Shown one piece after another: positions 22,721 to 33,935 of a DNA stretch of 64,000 bases. A program made the translations under genes and the position numbers. This DNA comes from Plectrocnemia conspersa (Eukaryota; Arthropoda; Insecta; Trichoptera; Polycentropodidae). Below the pieces are notes generated by a model that was not told the origin of the DNA, ran no database searches, and saw only the letters and a program-made list of their open reading frames with translations. The stretch is from positions 124,001 to 188,000 of the forward strand of contig VTFK01000228.1 in assembly GCA_009617715.1 (NCBI GenBank), in the 5' to 3' direction. Position 1 is the stretch's first letter, and every line of letters begins with the position of its first letter.

Positions 22721-24480
22721 CGCCTTTGTTCCATCTATATTATTGTACAATAATTCACATTCATGCTGAAATTTGATATGTCAATTTCAACTCAGCTACC
22801 ATCTCGAGCGATTAATAACAATTCTAAGAAGAAAAATGTTATTGTACGTAGCACATAAACACTCCCACATACATTCTGTCCGAGTCCCGTGGACCTTGGA
22901 TATTAATCAAGTTTACCTTTTGCTGTGGAACCAGCAATTGTGCTGAAGTAATTCTATACTCAACTTGTGAACCTTAGCTTTTGATATATGCGTTGGCTAA
23001 ACTTGGAGAAAAAATATACATTTATATTCCGCTAAAGTGAATCAGTATTTTTTTTATATTGTATGCAAAAATAACTTTAAGTATAGATCTTTATTTATTA
23101 TTTTTTTATTCAGGCACAGATCACAGTAAAGTAAGCTCATTAAAAGAGTGCAGATAATCACTAAGAGCTATACAAAAACAACAACAAATACTATTATACT
23201 ATTTTATACACTTATATAAATTAGTAACTGTGAATGAAACATTGTGTATTTTTTTTATATTATTACAAAATATTAATTTTATGACTAAAAAATTAATATG
23301 TATTTTTTAATAAACGATATTTTGAAATAGTATACACGTTTTAATATAATACATATTTAAAATTATGTAAGCGATTTAATAAACTTATGTAATATAGTTT
23401 AATTGATTATAAAAATTATGGTTAGGTCTCTTATATAACTAACTCAATCATAAAATTATTTAATGAATAATATAATCTAATTGTCTTATTAAATTTAAAG
23501 AACCATATAATTTGACTAAATAGATAAATTAAATTATAGTTGAAATCATAAATATACATTATTAAAGAGTTGGACTTAAATGTTTAATTTTTAAAAATTC
23601 CAAAGTTTATCCTTCGCAAAAAAATATAGAACCTCTTCGATTCGCATAAATATAAATAAATATTTTTATGGTATTAATAGAATTCAGTTGCAAAGTTTTG
23701 ATAATATGAAGAATATATAAACACAAAGAATGTGTTCGTTTTCATCGCGTTTTCCAAATATTTGCACTATACCCACATACACACACCTAAGAAACTCCAA
23801 TCCATCATAACTCCCTTTTGATTCTTGATACGTCCCAAACGGGCAAACTGAATTGATGGCCCCTTATACACTTTATATATTACATTTTTGTGGGTTTTGT
23901 TCGAGTTGTGCAATCTTGACGTAAACGACGCTTTAAAAAGATTCTCTTTCGTATAATATTTACGCCTCTCGGAAATAATAAACGTTCGAGAGATGAAGTT
24001 TCGGCACGTTGATTTAACGTCGGCAATTACTATTGAACGCAAATGTTTCTGAAATATCATTAGACAGCAGCTACGGAATAATTTACGTGTGATTAAATAT
24101 TAATAGCAATCGATCAATCTGGATTTTCACGTCTTGCATACTGTTTATAACAATATGTACACAGATAGCGTTAAAAGCAAGATTTATAACGTCGCATTAA
24201 ACTTCTCGGATTGGTATTAATCACCGATGTTAGCGACGATGCACAGTAGGTTAGAATCGACTTTAGACTAAATTAAGAATATATTTTATTGACATATGAG
24301 CCGTTGATTTTGAAAGTGAGGCAAGTCCATATTATGTTATTGTTAGATAAATAATCGTTTGCGTTTAAACTGATTTAAAAATATTAGTAAGAAATAATGC
24401 ACTTATTTTATATTGTTTACGATCTTTTTTTCATAAAAAATTTTATGTGCAATAATTGTATTATATAAACAAAAAACATG
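22721..24480. other. AT-rich stretch with a small island at 23760-24060
   Basis: Mostly A/T-rich. The island 23760-24060 carries a 97-codon minus-strand ATG frame without a recognisable domain. No splice sites or TE motifs noticed. Confidence 0.3.
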
Positions 24481-24507
24481 TTTTTTAATAGAGTCCAATG
24501 GACTTAC

Positions 24508-24657
24508 CTCACTTTCATAAGCAATGATTTTATAAAAATGTTGTGTTCCTGTTTTCAAGACTTCAAGTAGTGCTTTTTGAAAATCAAATCTAAAAACAAC
24601 ATAGTTTAGTCCTTTATCGTCCTGTAATGCTTGCACTACACTCTTTGGAAATTGTCT
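24508..24657 (-). pseudogene. Transposase-like or exon-like coding fragment
   Basis: A clean 50-codon minus-strand stretch reads RQFPKSVVQALQDDKGLN, then YVVFRFDFQKALLEVLKTG, then HFYKIIAYESE. The block (V/T)FxFDFQKAL..LKTG..(F/Y)YK resembles a segment of transposon-derived proteins abundant in insect genomes (usual FDFQ..LP.P.LTT...YYKR). I cannot assign the superfamily from sequence alone. The stretch ends exactly at GAG|GTAAGT (donor GT at 24506-24507), so it could instead be a real exon with a good 5' splice site. The frame continues for 34 more AT-rich codons that look non-coding. An upstream acceptor was not clearly seen. Confidence 0.45.
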
Positions 24658-24662
24658 GAACA

Positions 24663-24687
24663 GAAGTCGGCCGAGGTCGCCGACTTC
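24663..24687. repeat. GC-rich 9-bp hairpin
   Basis: GAAGTCGGC (24663-24671) and GCCGACTTC (24679-24687) form a perfect stem with a 7-nt loop, in a GC-rich block (24640-24800) next to the coding fragment. The block has no recognised function. Confidence 0.6.
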
Positions 24688-24811
24688 CGAGTAGCGGCCA
24701 CACTGCCACAAATTTCATATACCGTCCGGACGGCGGGCGTGGATGACGTACGCACGGAGGCTGCTGTCATGTACAGCTGGTATATTTGCGCGCGATCGAA
24801 AAATGTGCCAA

Positions 24812-25475
24812 ATAATCCCAATTTTTAAATTGTCATATTATTACCAATACAATATCAGTGAAAACTTTTCGGTCGTAAATATTCAATTTACGCAAAATCT
24901 TTGTCGGCTTTTGCAAAATGCCATAAGGCATAAAAATGATACTTCAGAATACGAAAACCATATCTGTAACTAACCCAGAATTTGTCGCCATCGATTCTTT
25001 ATGGTGTGACATTTATATAAACCGATCTAGGAAAATACATAAGGATATTCAAAACAATTATTTTTAACAAAAGCAAGTACCACTAAATATTTTTTAATTA
25101 TTTAATTTTATATGAAAAAAAATATAATAACGATATCTGTTAGAAGAATATATTATCAAAAATATAATTAATCCCTGTTGGTGCCCTAAAATATTCAAAG
25201 ATGTCAGTAAGAGTCTGTTGAAGTCCCCGACAAGCATGTGGTATTATAACTTGACCACGTGACGTACGTGTTAACCATAGGACGCCTACGTGCATACTGA
25301 AATTGAACCGTGCTATCTCAGTTTGTGAAAAACCATATCATTATCTCTCTCTCTCGTCACTTAGTTTCTCACCGCTCGCGCTCGAAAGAGCAGCTCCGAC
25401 TTCGGTTTCTTTGACTTCGGTCCGTTTGCCGACAATGTTCGGAAGCGCTCGAAGCTGGCCAAGTCGACTGAATTA
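24812..25475. other. Non-coding stretch flanking the MULE
   Basis: AT-rich until 25180, then balanced. It contains CACGTGACGTACGTG (25256-25270), an overlapping E-box and ACGTAC dyad, and a GC-rich patch at 25360-25475 with GACTTCGGT repeated twice. The element at 25476 interrupts this GC-rich patch, which appears to resume at 27118. Confidence 0.4.
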
Positions 25476-25586
25476 GGGACACGGTCAATTGGGCGACGGC
25501 GATTGGGCGACGGTCAAATGGGCGATTCAAAATGGGCGACGGACAAATGGGCGATGGCCTTTTGGGCGACGGTCTTTTGGGCGATA
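25476..25586 (+). repeat. Left terminal minisatellite (TIR arm)
   Basis: About seven degenerate units, each ending in GGGCGA and spaced 14-15 bp: CGGTCAATTGGGCGA, CGGCGATTGGGCGA, CGGTCAAATGGGCGA and so on. The reverse complement of this array forms the other end of the element at 27009-27109. Confidence 0.9.
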
Positions 25587-25943
25587 CAATAATAATGCAT
25601 TACAAATAAATGTGTAGCAAATCATGATCCTATAATTAATTAAATAATTTACATAATTTAATACATATTAAAATATATATATACATATACGTACATACGA
25701 AAATATAAGTAATATTTTTTATAATAGAATTAAAGATGAAAACATTATTCGGTCTAAAAAAAAATATAATATACCTACATAAGATATACTATGTATATAT
25801 TTACTTATCAGCTTATTTAATCATAAAATATCACTTAAACAGTTTGATTTTTTTTCATTCAAGAATTTAAGAGAGTTACCCGATATCATAAAACACTTAA
25901 AGCACACGGCTTAAGTCGGTAATTTTATTATAAATACCTACCT

Positions 25944-26464
25944 GATAAATGTTCTTAGTGGGCCCTTACGCGAATTTTTTTTTTTTTATGTTTTGAGCCT
26001 TGAAACTACTGTGAGAACAAGCTTTTGGAATTTCTAAAAAATCGCATATTTTACAGTTATCTATTTTAAATTAGATAGGATAGGTATATAAAATATAATA
26101 ACACAGAACTAGCGCTGATAAGTGTTTATCGTGGATTTTACCCTTTACGAGTTTTTTTTTTATGTTTTGAGACTTATAAATTACTGTGAGAACAATCTTT
26201 TGGAATTTCCAAAAATCGCATATTTTACCGTTATCTATTTTAAACTGGATAGAGTGGTTATATATAAATATAATAAGCTAGAACTAGCGCTGATAAATGT
26301 TTATCGTGGATTTTGCCCTTTCCGCGATTTTTTTTTTATGTTTTGAGCCTTGGAAATTAATGTGAGAATAAACTTTGGGATTTCACAAAAAATCGCATAT
26401 TTTACAGTTATCTATTTAAAATTAGATAGAGTAGTTATATATAAATATAAAACCCATAACTAGC
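25944..26464 (+). repeat. 175-bp tandem array, about three copies
   Basis: Successive TATGTTTTGAG anchors lie at 25987, 26161 and 26337, giving periods of 174 and 176 bp. Each unit contains a poly-T run, TATGTTTTGAG, TGTGAGAA, ATCGCATATTTTAC and AGTTATCTATTT. Units are diverged by perhaps 10-15%. The array sits wholly inside the MULE-like element, between its left terminal minisatellite and the ORF. Confidence 0.9.
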
Positions 26465-26734
26465 TCAGTATACTTTTGAATTTTGACTGAAAACATTCGA
26501 AAAAAAGTTTCGTTGCGTCTTTGAAAATTATTTTTTTGTCGTGGTTTTAAAACACTTTGTCACAGTGTCATTGTGTTTTTTGGTAAAAAAAATTCAGTAC
26601 AGCAAGAAAATAAGTATGTATCTTTTATATTCACATGTGGGTTATATTATATGTGTTATTTATAGATAATTGTTTTTTATAGATTATTGTTGAGAGCGAC
26701 TAATTTGAGTTACCACAGTTTATATTCTTTATAA

Positions 26735-26848
26735 ATGGATAATTCAGACATATTAAGTCAAAAAGACAAGGAAAAATATTTTTGGAATGGATATCTTTAT
26801 GAAAAGAATAGACCAAAGAATTTTTATAAAAGTTTTGAGGTACAATAG
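26735..26848 (+). pseudogene. Short ORF resembling a FLYWCH zinc finger
   Basis: An ATG frame of 37 codons: MDNSDILSQKDKEKYFW, then NGYLYEKNRPKNFYKSFEVQ and stop. The pattern hydrophobic-W-NGYLY-E-K-N-R...FY fits the first half of a FLYWCH finger (typical ..GY.Y......YWRC..C). The aromatic after Y and the first cysteine are replaced, and the C-terminal Cys/His half is absent. It is probably the truncated N-terminus of a MULE transposase or accessory protein. A chance resemblance cannot be excluded for so short a frame. Confidence 0.45.
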
Positions 26849-27008
26849 AAAAAATATCATAGAATATTTACATGGTATTGCATATAATTATAATATGAGT
26901 TAATAATTTGAAAATAAAATTGTTTTTCATTTAATATACATTTTCGTTTTAATGTATATTTTATTTATATTCAAAATAAAGCAAAGCGTGCAAGTTTTTT
27001 TAAATTTC

Positions 27009-27109
27009 TGTCGCCCATATGACCGTCGCCCAAATAACCATCGCCCAATTGACCGTCGCCCAATTGACCGGAATCGCCTATTTGTCCGTCGCCCAATTGT
27101 CGCGTACCG
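27009..27109 (-). repeat. Right terminal minisatellite (TIR arm)
   Basis: About six 15-bp units reading TCGCCCAATTGACCG on the + strand, the inverse of the left arm. The apparent + strand frame through this region (peptide TVAQITIAQLTVAQL...) is produced by the 15-bp repeat and is not a gene. Confidence 0.9.
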
Positions 27110-27117
27110 CTGAATTA

Positions 27118-29689
27118 CCCCCACTTTACCTCCCGTTCTCGGTAACCTCAGACAGCTTAACATGTAACCCACTAAAAATTTTGTCTCCTCGTAACTATGA
27201 AATTTTTTTTTTTTAGTAGACTTGTCTCTTTCAAAATCAACAAACAATTTATATCATTGACCAAAATAAATTACTAGTAAAACATTCACACTGTTATTTA
27301 TAGATATGATTGTGAATTGATTAAAAACATACATTTTAAGATAATTTGTAATGAAAATGAACTCTTTTTTTAACAAAATGAACTTGCCCCACTTATTTTT
27401 AACGTCAAACTACAATAACAACGAAATGATCGATCAATAGTATCTTTAACAAGTTTTAAGTATACACTACGAGACTGTTTGTTTATTTATTTAAATCTAT
27501 ACATACTTTTACATAGTATATAAAAACCAGATCTTCTGAATATGTAATAAATAAAGTTTAACTTTAGCTATTAAAATATTGAAAAATATAATATTTTTTA
27601 AATATTTTAAATAAATGAAATTAATGAATCTAAAAAACTAGTTATTTTTATTCAGAATAAAACTGGCACGTTTTTTCATTCTAAAAATTTAGGCAAAACT
27701 TTCTTGAGCAATTTTTATAAATATTTTTGTTTCTTTAAAAATTTATAAAAATAATAAAAGGTTACAAAATCAGTTTTAAAATAATTATATGAAAGAAAAA
27801 ATTTGAAATCTTTGTTAAAGCAAAAGCGACAATAATAAATTTAAATTTCAATTAAACTTTTTTAAGAAAGTGACCAATAAAAATAGGATAAGAAAATAAC
27901 GATTACCCTGTATTATACAATCGTATACTGGTTTTATTTGTCTTTAACGATATGCAATTTAAAAAATAAGGACTACTACTTTCGACAGATTTTTTTAAAT
28001 TAAAAAATATACTTATGTCTCTATGTGAATGCTGTAGTGAGAGTGGGAGCGGAAGTGGACGTAGGAGTATGAATTATTATTTAAATAATCATTTAATTGA
28101 TTTGCTTATAAATTGTATGTATTATATAATTGCAAGTCGACGTGAGTAATGTATATTTGTGGAAAATAAACAAAATTATATATAAAAGAAAATCGGATCA
28201 GCTCTAAAAATACAAAAAATACGTATTTAATTTTAGATGAATCCTCTGTTTTATTTCAGACGCCTATGTTTATTAAAGTTTTATGTTGAGAGTATATAAT
28301 TAAATTTAAAATTATCTTTTTAAGCTTTGTAGTGTGAGCTAATTTGTGAATTAATGTCCTGTTAAAATTAATAATTAACTTGCTTGAGATATAAATTGTA
28401 GGTACTTTGGACCGAAATAATAACACCTGAAGTTATTTGTCAACATTATTTAATGAAAATAGTCACCAAGCTATATTATTATATTATATAAATATAGTGT
28501 AATAAAATTATTAATTAAATCAGAAGTAGAATTTTGCATGAGATCAAATGCATAATTTACATCATTAACTTGCTAGGTTTTAAGTTAGGCAAATTAACCC
28601 ATTTATTGCAACTTCTACGTAGTAATGTGAAAGCCCCTGGCAGTGTCTTATATTGTTGAAAATAAATTGTATTGTTGGTAAGGAAGTAGGTCATAATAAG
28701 AAACAGCGTAGTATTTTTTTATATTTGCGAACGTCTACGACAGAACCAATTGTTGTATAAGGTGGACAGTCTTTATTTCATTCATCTCGGGATTGTTTAA
28801 ACTCCTACCAACAGCTTGAAGCTGTTTTACTAGGTACATACAGTAAAATGTCAAGATGCTTTGTAAAAAAAATTCACCGAGAAAAATCTCGGAGGTTTCT
28901 AGCTTCTAGTATATTTAGCAATATAACATGTAGCTATGCAGAACGATAAACGATTTAATGTGACTACGAGCCTTTTTTTGTATTTATTTTCCATTTGAGA
29001 TATACTTTATTTTTAGATGTTGTCAATCGTTAATGTGTCGAGCAACCCTAAAAATATTCTAGCAACAGTATTATATACTATAGCAACTTAGGAATAAAAT
29101 ATTGTAGAAACGCAAAAGATCAAAAGCATTTAACCAATTTTAAATAAAAAAACTTGAATTTGTAATGGCAGCATTTATGTCATTAATAAATGGAGGAACC
29201 CACGAAGGGGTGAAAGCGGTGACAATCGACCGCCAACTGTCTACAATCGCTAAAAACCGAGTTAAATCATCCGAGCATTTTTTTTCTTATTAACTCATTA
29301 CATACTTTGTCGCAAACCTTCTCAAAATCCATATATACGACGTCTACTTAAATTCCTGTATCGAGAGATTTTGTCACTGTTTTGGTTAACGACAGAAAGT
29401 TAGTAACAATGGAACGGGCGAGACATATAACTTGCCGAAAGTGATTGAAGACACTTAAACAAAAAAATATAGCAGACTTTGTGAAATAAATAATTACATT
29501 CAAGCTACAAATTTTAATTATGTATGTTTTATTAATTTTAAAATTGCTAAAGAACCACCAATTATTTTTTAGCACCATATTTCAGTCCATGATTTTAAAT
29601 TTTAAAATGTATTTTGATGACATAATTGGTGTACTTTAAAATAGTCCAATCACTATTTCATTTAATAAATTGTTAAACTGTCTTTATTT
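27118..29689. other. AT-rich non-coding stretch
   Basis: The first 60 bp continue the GC-rich patch split by the MULE. The rest is A/T-rich without recognised genes or repeats. Confidence 0.45.
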
Positions 29690-30130
29690 ATCCATTCACG
29701 TACCTGTGTGAATTCACGTCGATCCGAGCTTTCGTTTTATTCGCTTCGACCACGTAACTCCCTTTGATGTACGTGAATATTGTATGTTGGAGCGGTCCTT
29801 TTTCCAGAACATGGTCCGATCGTCGACGTATATTATATAAACATCGCCATTACCCTAACAATCTTACAAATTCGGCCGCCCTTTTGTGCGGAATACGAAT
29901 TTGTTCCCCGCAAAGGGCGTATCCGATCAATTACACTCTCGTGTTCTTATTTCGATATTAAATTTCGCCGCGGAAGCGCTAACGATCGTTATCCTCGGGA
30001 GGGTTATGTATGTCCTTGTTGTTGTTGATGATGTTTTTTGGGCAACATCTGCTCACTCTTGGGCCGGTTGAGCGATGATAAAAAAATTGTTATTAATGCG
30101 TCGAGTCATAGTCGCTGGGGTGAATTTGCG
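29690..30130. other. Balanced-composition island, probable conserved non-coding DNA
   Basis: Several overlapping frames of 61-82 codons occur on the + strand in different phases, none ATG-anchored with recognisable content. CpG-containing words, TATTATATAAACATC near 29829 and GCAAAGGGCG (TCF-like) near 29910 are present. Regulatory role inferred. Confidence 0.35.
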
Positions 30131-31539
30131 GCGTTGCTGACGCATCGCATGGCCTTTATTAAAAAAAAATATACTGCATTTGTATACTAATTAGGAATAT
30201 AATAGTACTCTTAAACAACACATATAGGTATGTCAATTCAAGTAAAAATTGTTTAAAAAACTAAAATTATAACATTGATAGTAAATTTACTTTTAACATT
30301 TTTAGGTAAAATAATCTCATTGCAAGAATAGCATTATATCATTAAAAGCTTGTTAAAAAAATTGAACTACTACATTTTTAATAAAAGTAGCTCTGTAAAA
30401 TATCTAAAAAAATTGACAAATCTTCAAAATAAATTACACGTATGATAAATTATATATAAAAACATCAGGAGATAAAAAAATGTATATGCTCTTAATATAA
30501 CTTACCTTATTTAAATAAATTAAAGTTCACCACATTTTTTTGGTTATTCTTGTAAAATTGACAATTTTAGAATTAAACCATTTATGCATCAATATGAAAA
30601 ATTTAAAGAAAATGCTTAATCTGTCAATGATAATATCTGACTTAAATTTGTAAAAAAAAAAATCAATGGGTAACAATCAAAATATATTTTCGCCACAAAT
30701 ATAAAATAATTTGACTTATATTTAAAATTACACGATAGTTCTTATATCATTAGTTTTCTGCTTTAAAAGCTAGTATTTTATATATTGTATTTTTGTTAAA
30801 ATTCTATAATTTTCTATTAGAGAAAATAATATAATTTTTACCATTGATTATAAAATGAGATGATGATTCAAAGTATGTCTTACGTTGAATAAAAGCTCTT
30901 AGACACGAAATTTTATTTAAAGTGATATTGCAGTATTTAATTTTGCTTAATGTATTAACAACTATTTTATTCACTATAACATTATTATTGTGTAAATACT
31001 ACATTATTTAATTTTGGTCATAACGTTGAGATACCCAAATATATATACAAATTTATATTATTATTTTATTTGTAATTAATTTATTTTAGTTCATTTGGTA
31101 TTTATTTTATTTCGGCGAAATTCATGCATATACAGCCTTGGCCATAATAATGAGGCACCCATTAAAATGGTGTGTAACTCTTTACAATTTCATAGTCTTA
31201 CCGAAATATTTTAATGATATATTAAAATTAAAAATATCCGCATATATTTTCTATGCAATCTAATTTAATATACTAATACAATAAATTAAAAATTTTTAGG
31301 CAATATTTGTATAGAAAATTTCTTTGTAATATCCATCATAAAGTAAGCAAACATTTTTACGCTACATTACACATCGTAATGCTGATTTTGAATCCTTGCC
31401 AGGAAATCAATTAAGCAAACAGCGTCCAACATGGCTGGCAAACATTAGAACCGATGATGAACGATATCGACAAATAATAAGTCGTCGACTTCTAAGCAAA
31501 TACCATTTTAGTAGCATTTTCGGGATAATTTATCGGTCA
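30131..31539. other. AT-rich non-coding stretch
   Basis: Nothing recognisable on either strand. Confidence 0.5.
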
Positions 31540-31830
31540 ACATTGCCTTAATATATTAATCAATCGAGTTATATAAAGACGTGGTAGGCCTTTTGTGGGA
31601 ACAGGTAAGCGGGAGGCAGGCACCGGAATAATGTCCATTGTCATTCTTTTCACCTTAAGTTCGCTTACCTGCCTTTTAGGGCACGTCCACTTGGGTGGCA
31701 GCGGGGTCAGCAATAAAATATATGGCAAAAGAATCGTGTGGCCCCGCGGGTATTTTACCGACGGTGCATATGCATCATTGCGGTTGACGCGGCACGATAT
31801 GCATATGCATCATGTGTAACGCTATGTTTT
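31540..31830. promoter_or_regulatory. Island with two POU MORE palindromes
   Basis: GTGCATATGCATCAT (31764-31778) and ATGCATATGCATCAT (31799-31813) are near-identical and 35 bp apart. ATGCATATGCAT is the MORE sequence bound by POU-domain homodimers, so the pair suggests a POU-responsive cis element. The island also holds open frames on both strands (31595-31819 + and 31537-31728 -) with no recognised domain. Binding is inferred from the known site. Confidence 0.45.
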
Positions 31831-33015
31831 ACCTGAGCTACTGGACATGAAATTGTAGCGTTTAGTTAGATACTCTTATCAAAATGGTAACCTTTATCTA
31901 AGGACTATCTGTCAGTTTCTCACCACAGTGAGGTACCGCAGCTAACAAGTGTACGAACACTGGACCCCCAATATTTTTGGTTATAAATATTATTTTTGAT
32001 TCGTTCTGATTTTAGTATTTATTTGTATTTATGCATATATTTATTATTATTTTTAAAACATTGAAATAGAATGGTTGCTCATTCAATTACTTATAACTAA
32101 ATTAAAATTCTTCTCTACTGGTAAATTATTAAAAGTGCAAGTTAGATATATGTAAATACATATGATACTAGCATATTATCGACCATTCCCGCGTTACTGT
32201 GTGAATTGGCACACTACGTGATCGACTTTTTTTTAATAAGTGATTAATGTAATTTCATCTGTGGACAAACTACGTAACATTTTTAAGTTGTTTAAAAATA
32301 GTTTCATAGCATAGCTAATCCGTGGAATTTCTTACACACTTCTTGAAAATATAATACTAAGAAAATATATATTTTACATGACTGACTCCTTGTATAATGT
32401 ATTTATTTTAATTTTATAAATTAAAAATCATTGATTGTGTTGTAGCGCATTTTCGGTGTTACGTTCCTTTTTTTTAATTTAATAATATAAAAATAATATA
32501 GCTTGCTATATTTCTACGTTATTTACATAACATAAGTTATACAACAAAAAAAATTAATACATTGAAAAATCAAAAAAATCCGTTTTTGATCGTGGATTTT
32601 TTGCAAGAGGTGAATATTGTGAGTGCGAAGTTTAGTGAGTACAGACATAATATCGTCGCACAAAAACACGACATTCAAAGTTCACTAATCTTTATTTTTC
32701 TGACATTGACAATGTCAAGACGAATATTTATAAGTAATAAAATATAACAAAATATTTCAAATAGCATTACATTTGGCACTAGAGATCATATTATAAATGT
32801 GTAAAGTCACAGCGGAATGCGAAGCAATAGGAGCACCGCGTACGGTTGGTCATTCCGTGTGTTGTAAAATTTATTCCTAACTCGTAGGCCGTAGTTTGCA
32901 GTATACAACAAAATACTCTTATGTACAAAAAATGTATCACTATGAGGGCTGAAATAGAATAACTTAATAAATAGTTGGTGCTACGTGAATAATAAAAAAT
33001 GCAAAGTTAATCAAC
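31831..33015. other. AT-rich non-coding stretch
   Basis: No gene is seen. It includes a partial dispersed-repeat copy at 32430-32475 (listed separately). Confidence 0.4.
32430..32475 (+). repeat. Partial copy of the GTTGTAACGCATT family
   Basis: TTGATTGTGTTGTAGCGCATTTT matches the left part of the copy at 33845-33935, less an 8-10 bp segment. It is the shortest and weakest of three copies. Confidence 0.4.
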
Positions 33016-33240
33016 TGTGTCTGGAGGTTTATTATTATTTACATCAATTATCTAACACGTGAGAATTTAATAAATAAAATGAAATTATATGCGGACGACA
33101 CTGTAGTGTTTAATATTAAAAGCACGAAGACCGAATTAGAGCTAGACTTAATGTGGACTTTAAATTCAAAGAACATGTATTTTATTTACAGAGAAAAAAG
33201 CTACACGTATTTTAAATCATAGTATTTATAAGGTCAAATG
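33016..33240 (+). pseudogene. LINE reverse transcriptase fragment (YADD box)
   Basis: The frame from 33016 reads CVWRFIIIYINYLTRE, then NLINKMKLYADDTVVFN, then KSTKTELELDL. FIIIYIN.L resembles the conserved LLFxLYINDL motif, and KMKLYADDTVVF is the catalytic YADD box. After an internal deletion and frame change, DFKFKEHVFYLQRKK (from 33156) matches the downstream LSFKEHV..L motif. It is an internally deleted LINE remnant on the opposite strand to the one at 20848-21850 and different in sequence. Confidence 0.75.
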
Positions 33241-33844
33241 GACATAATCTACTTTTTATGCTTTAAATTATATACAAAATGAATTTGTATAGTCACTATT
33301 TACAGATTGCTAGATGTTATTTTCATCGCTATGCTTCAGCAATTGTTCCATTTTTCTCATGTATTTAATATCATATAAAAAATTGTTTCCTTAATTATAT
33401 ACTATTAAATGCTGCAAGTGTTAGATAATAAAAAAATGTATTCGAGTCATACAATTTATTTAATTAATTAGTGGGTTGCTTAAATTAGGAGTGTTTTGCA
33501 ATTATTACATTTAGTTCAAATTATATGATCCTACATAAATTAGAAATAGAGTAACTATTTAACGCAGCAGTATTTTTAACTCTATAAGAGGCTATTTGAC
33601 CAGCACGATAGATTGATAGTATAAATCGGTGAATAATACTAAAATGTTTTGGGTTTAAATCCCATGTGGAATTCAGTGTTTTTTTATTATTTAATTATGT
33701 CTAAGAGATTTAAATCAGTTAAAAGTATATAATTTTAATTTCGATCGATCATCATAGCTTTTAATAATAATTTATTGGATGAATATTGAGATAAATAATT
33801 ACAATAAAATCAGGCTATAGTGTCGCGCTATTTATTTAATAGTT
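33241..33844. other. AT-rich stretch, LINE 3' debris possible
   Basis: No open frame. GGGTTTAAATCCCATGTGG near 33652 looks faintly like a tRNA-derived box B, but no box A is placed correctly upstream. Confidence 0.35.
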
Positions 33845-33935
33845 GTTGATTGTGTTTACACTGTTGTAACGCATTTTACGCCTTCCATTTTACAACGAAA
33901 GATTGGTAATATATAAACATATTGTAAAGTGAAAC
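33845..33935 (+). repeat. Dispersed repeat, GTTGTAACGCATT...TTACAACGAAAGATT
   Basis: GTTGTAACGCATT at 33863 and TTTTACAACGAAAGATT at 33888 form a short dyad (GTTGTAA/TTACAAC). The same arrangement recurs at 52112-52163. Conserved flanks (tatata after the second arm) indicate a dispersed family rather than two chance hairpins. Confidence 0.55.

Larger units (their letters stand above)
25476..27109. mobile_element. Mutator-like element with minisatellite terminal inverted repeats
   Basis: The two ends are arrays of about 15-bp units of the type CGGTCAAATGGGCGA, in opposite orientation: about seven units at 25476-25586, and about six units at 27009-27109 as reverse complement. Immediately outside lies the 8-bp direct repeat CTGAATTA (25468-25475 and 27110-27117), consistent with an 8-9 bp target-site duplication of MuDR/MULE elements. 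Inside are a three-copy 175-bp tandem array (25944-26464) and a small ORF resembling a FLYWCH zinc finger (26735-26848), a domain often carried by animal MULE transposons. No transposase core is present, so it is a deleted, non-autonomous copy. The superfamily call rests on inference; TIR and TSD geometry are seen directly. Confidence 0.75.

Noticed and set aside
26122..26346. 74-codon frame across the 175-bp array
   Set aside because: It spans two tandem units and is Phe/Tyr/Ile-rich, as expected from AT-rich repeat DNA; no start context or domain.
27019..27216. 65-codon frame with a repetitive TVAQLT peptide
   Set aside because: It is the translation of the 15-bp terminal minisatellite of the MULE-like element, whose period is a multiple of three, not a gene.
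33640..33675. Possible tRNA-derived SINE (GGGTTTAAATCCC)
   Set aside because: The box B-like word lacks a properly spaced box A and no second copy was found; a partial match near 47790 is too short.
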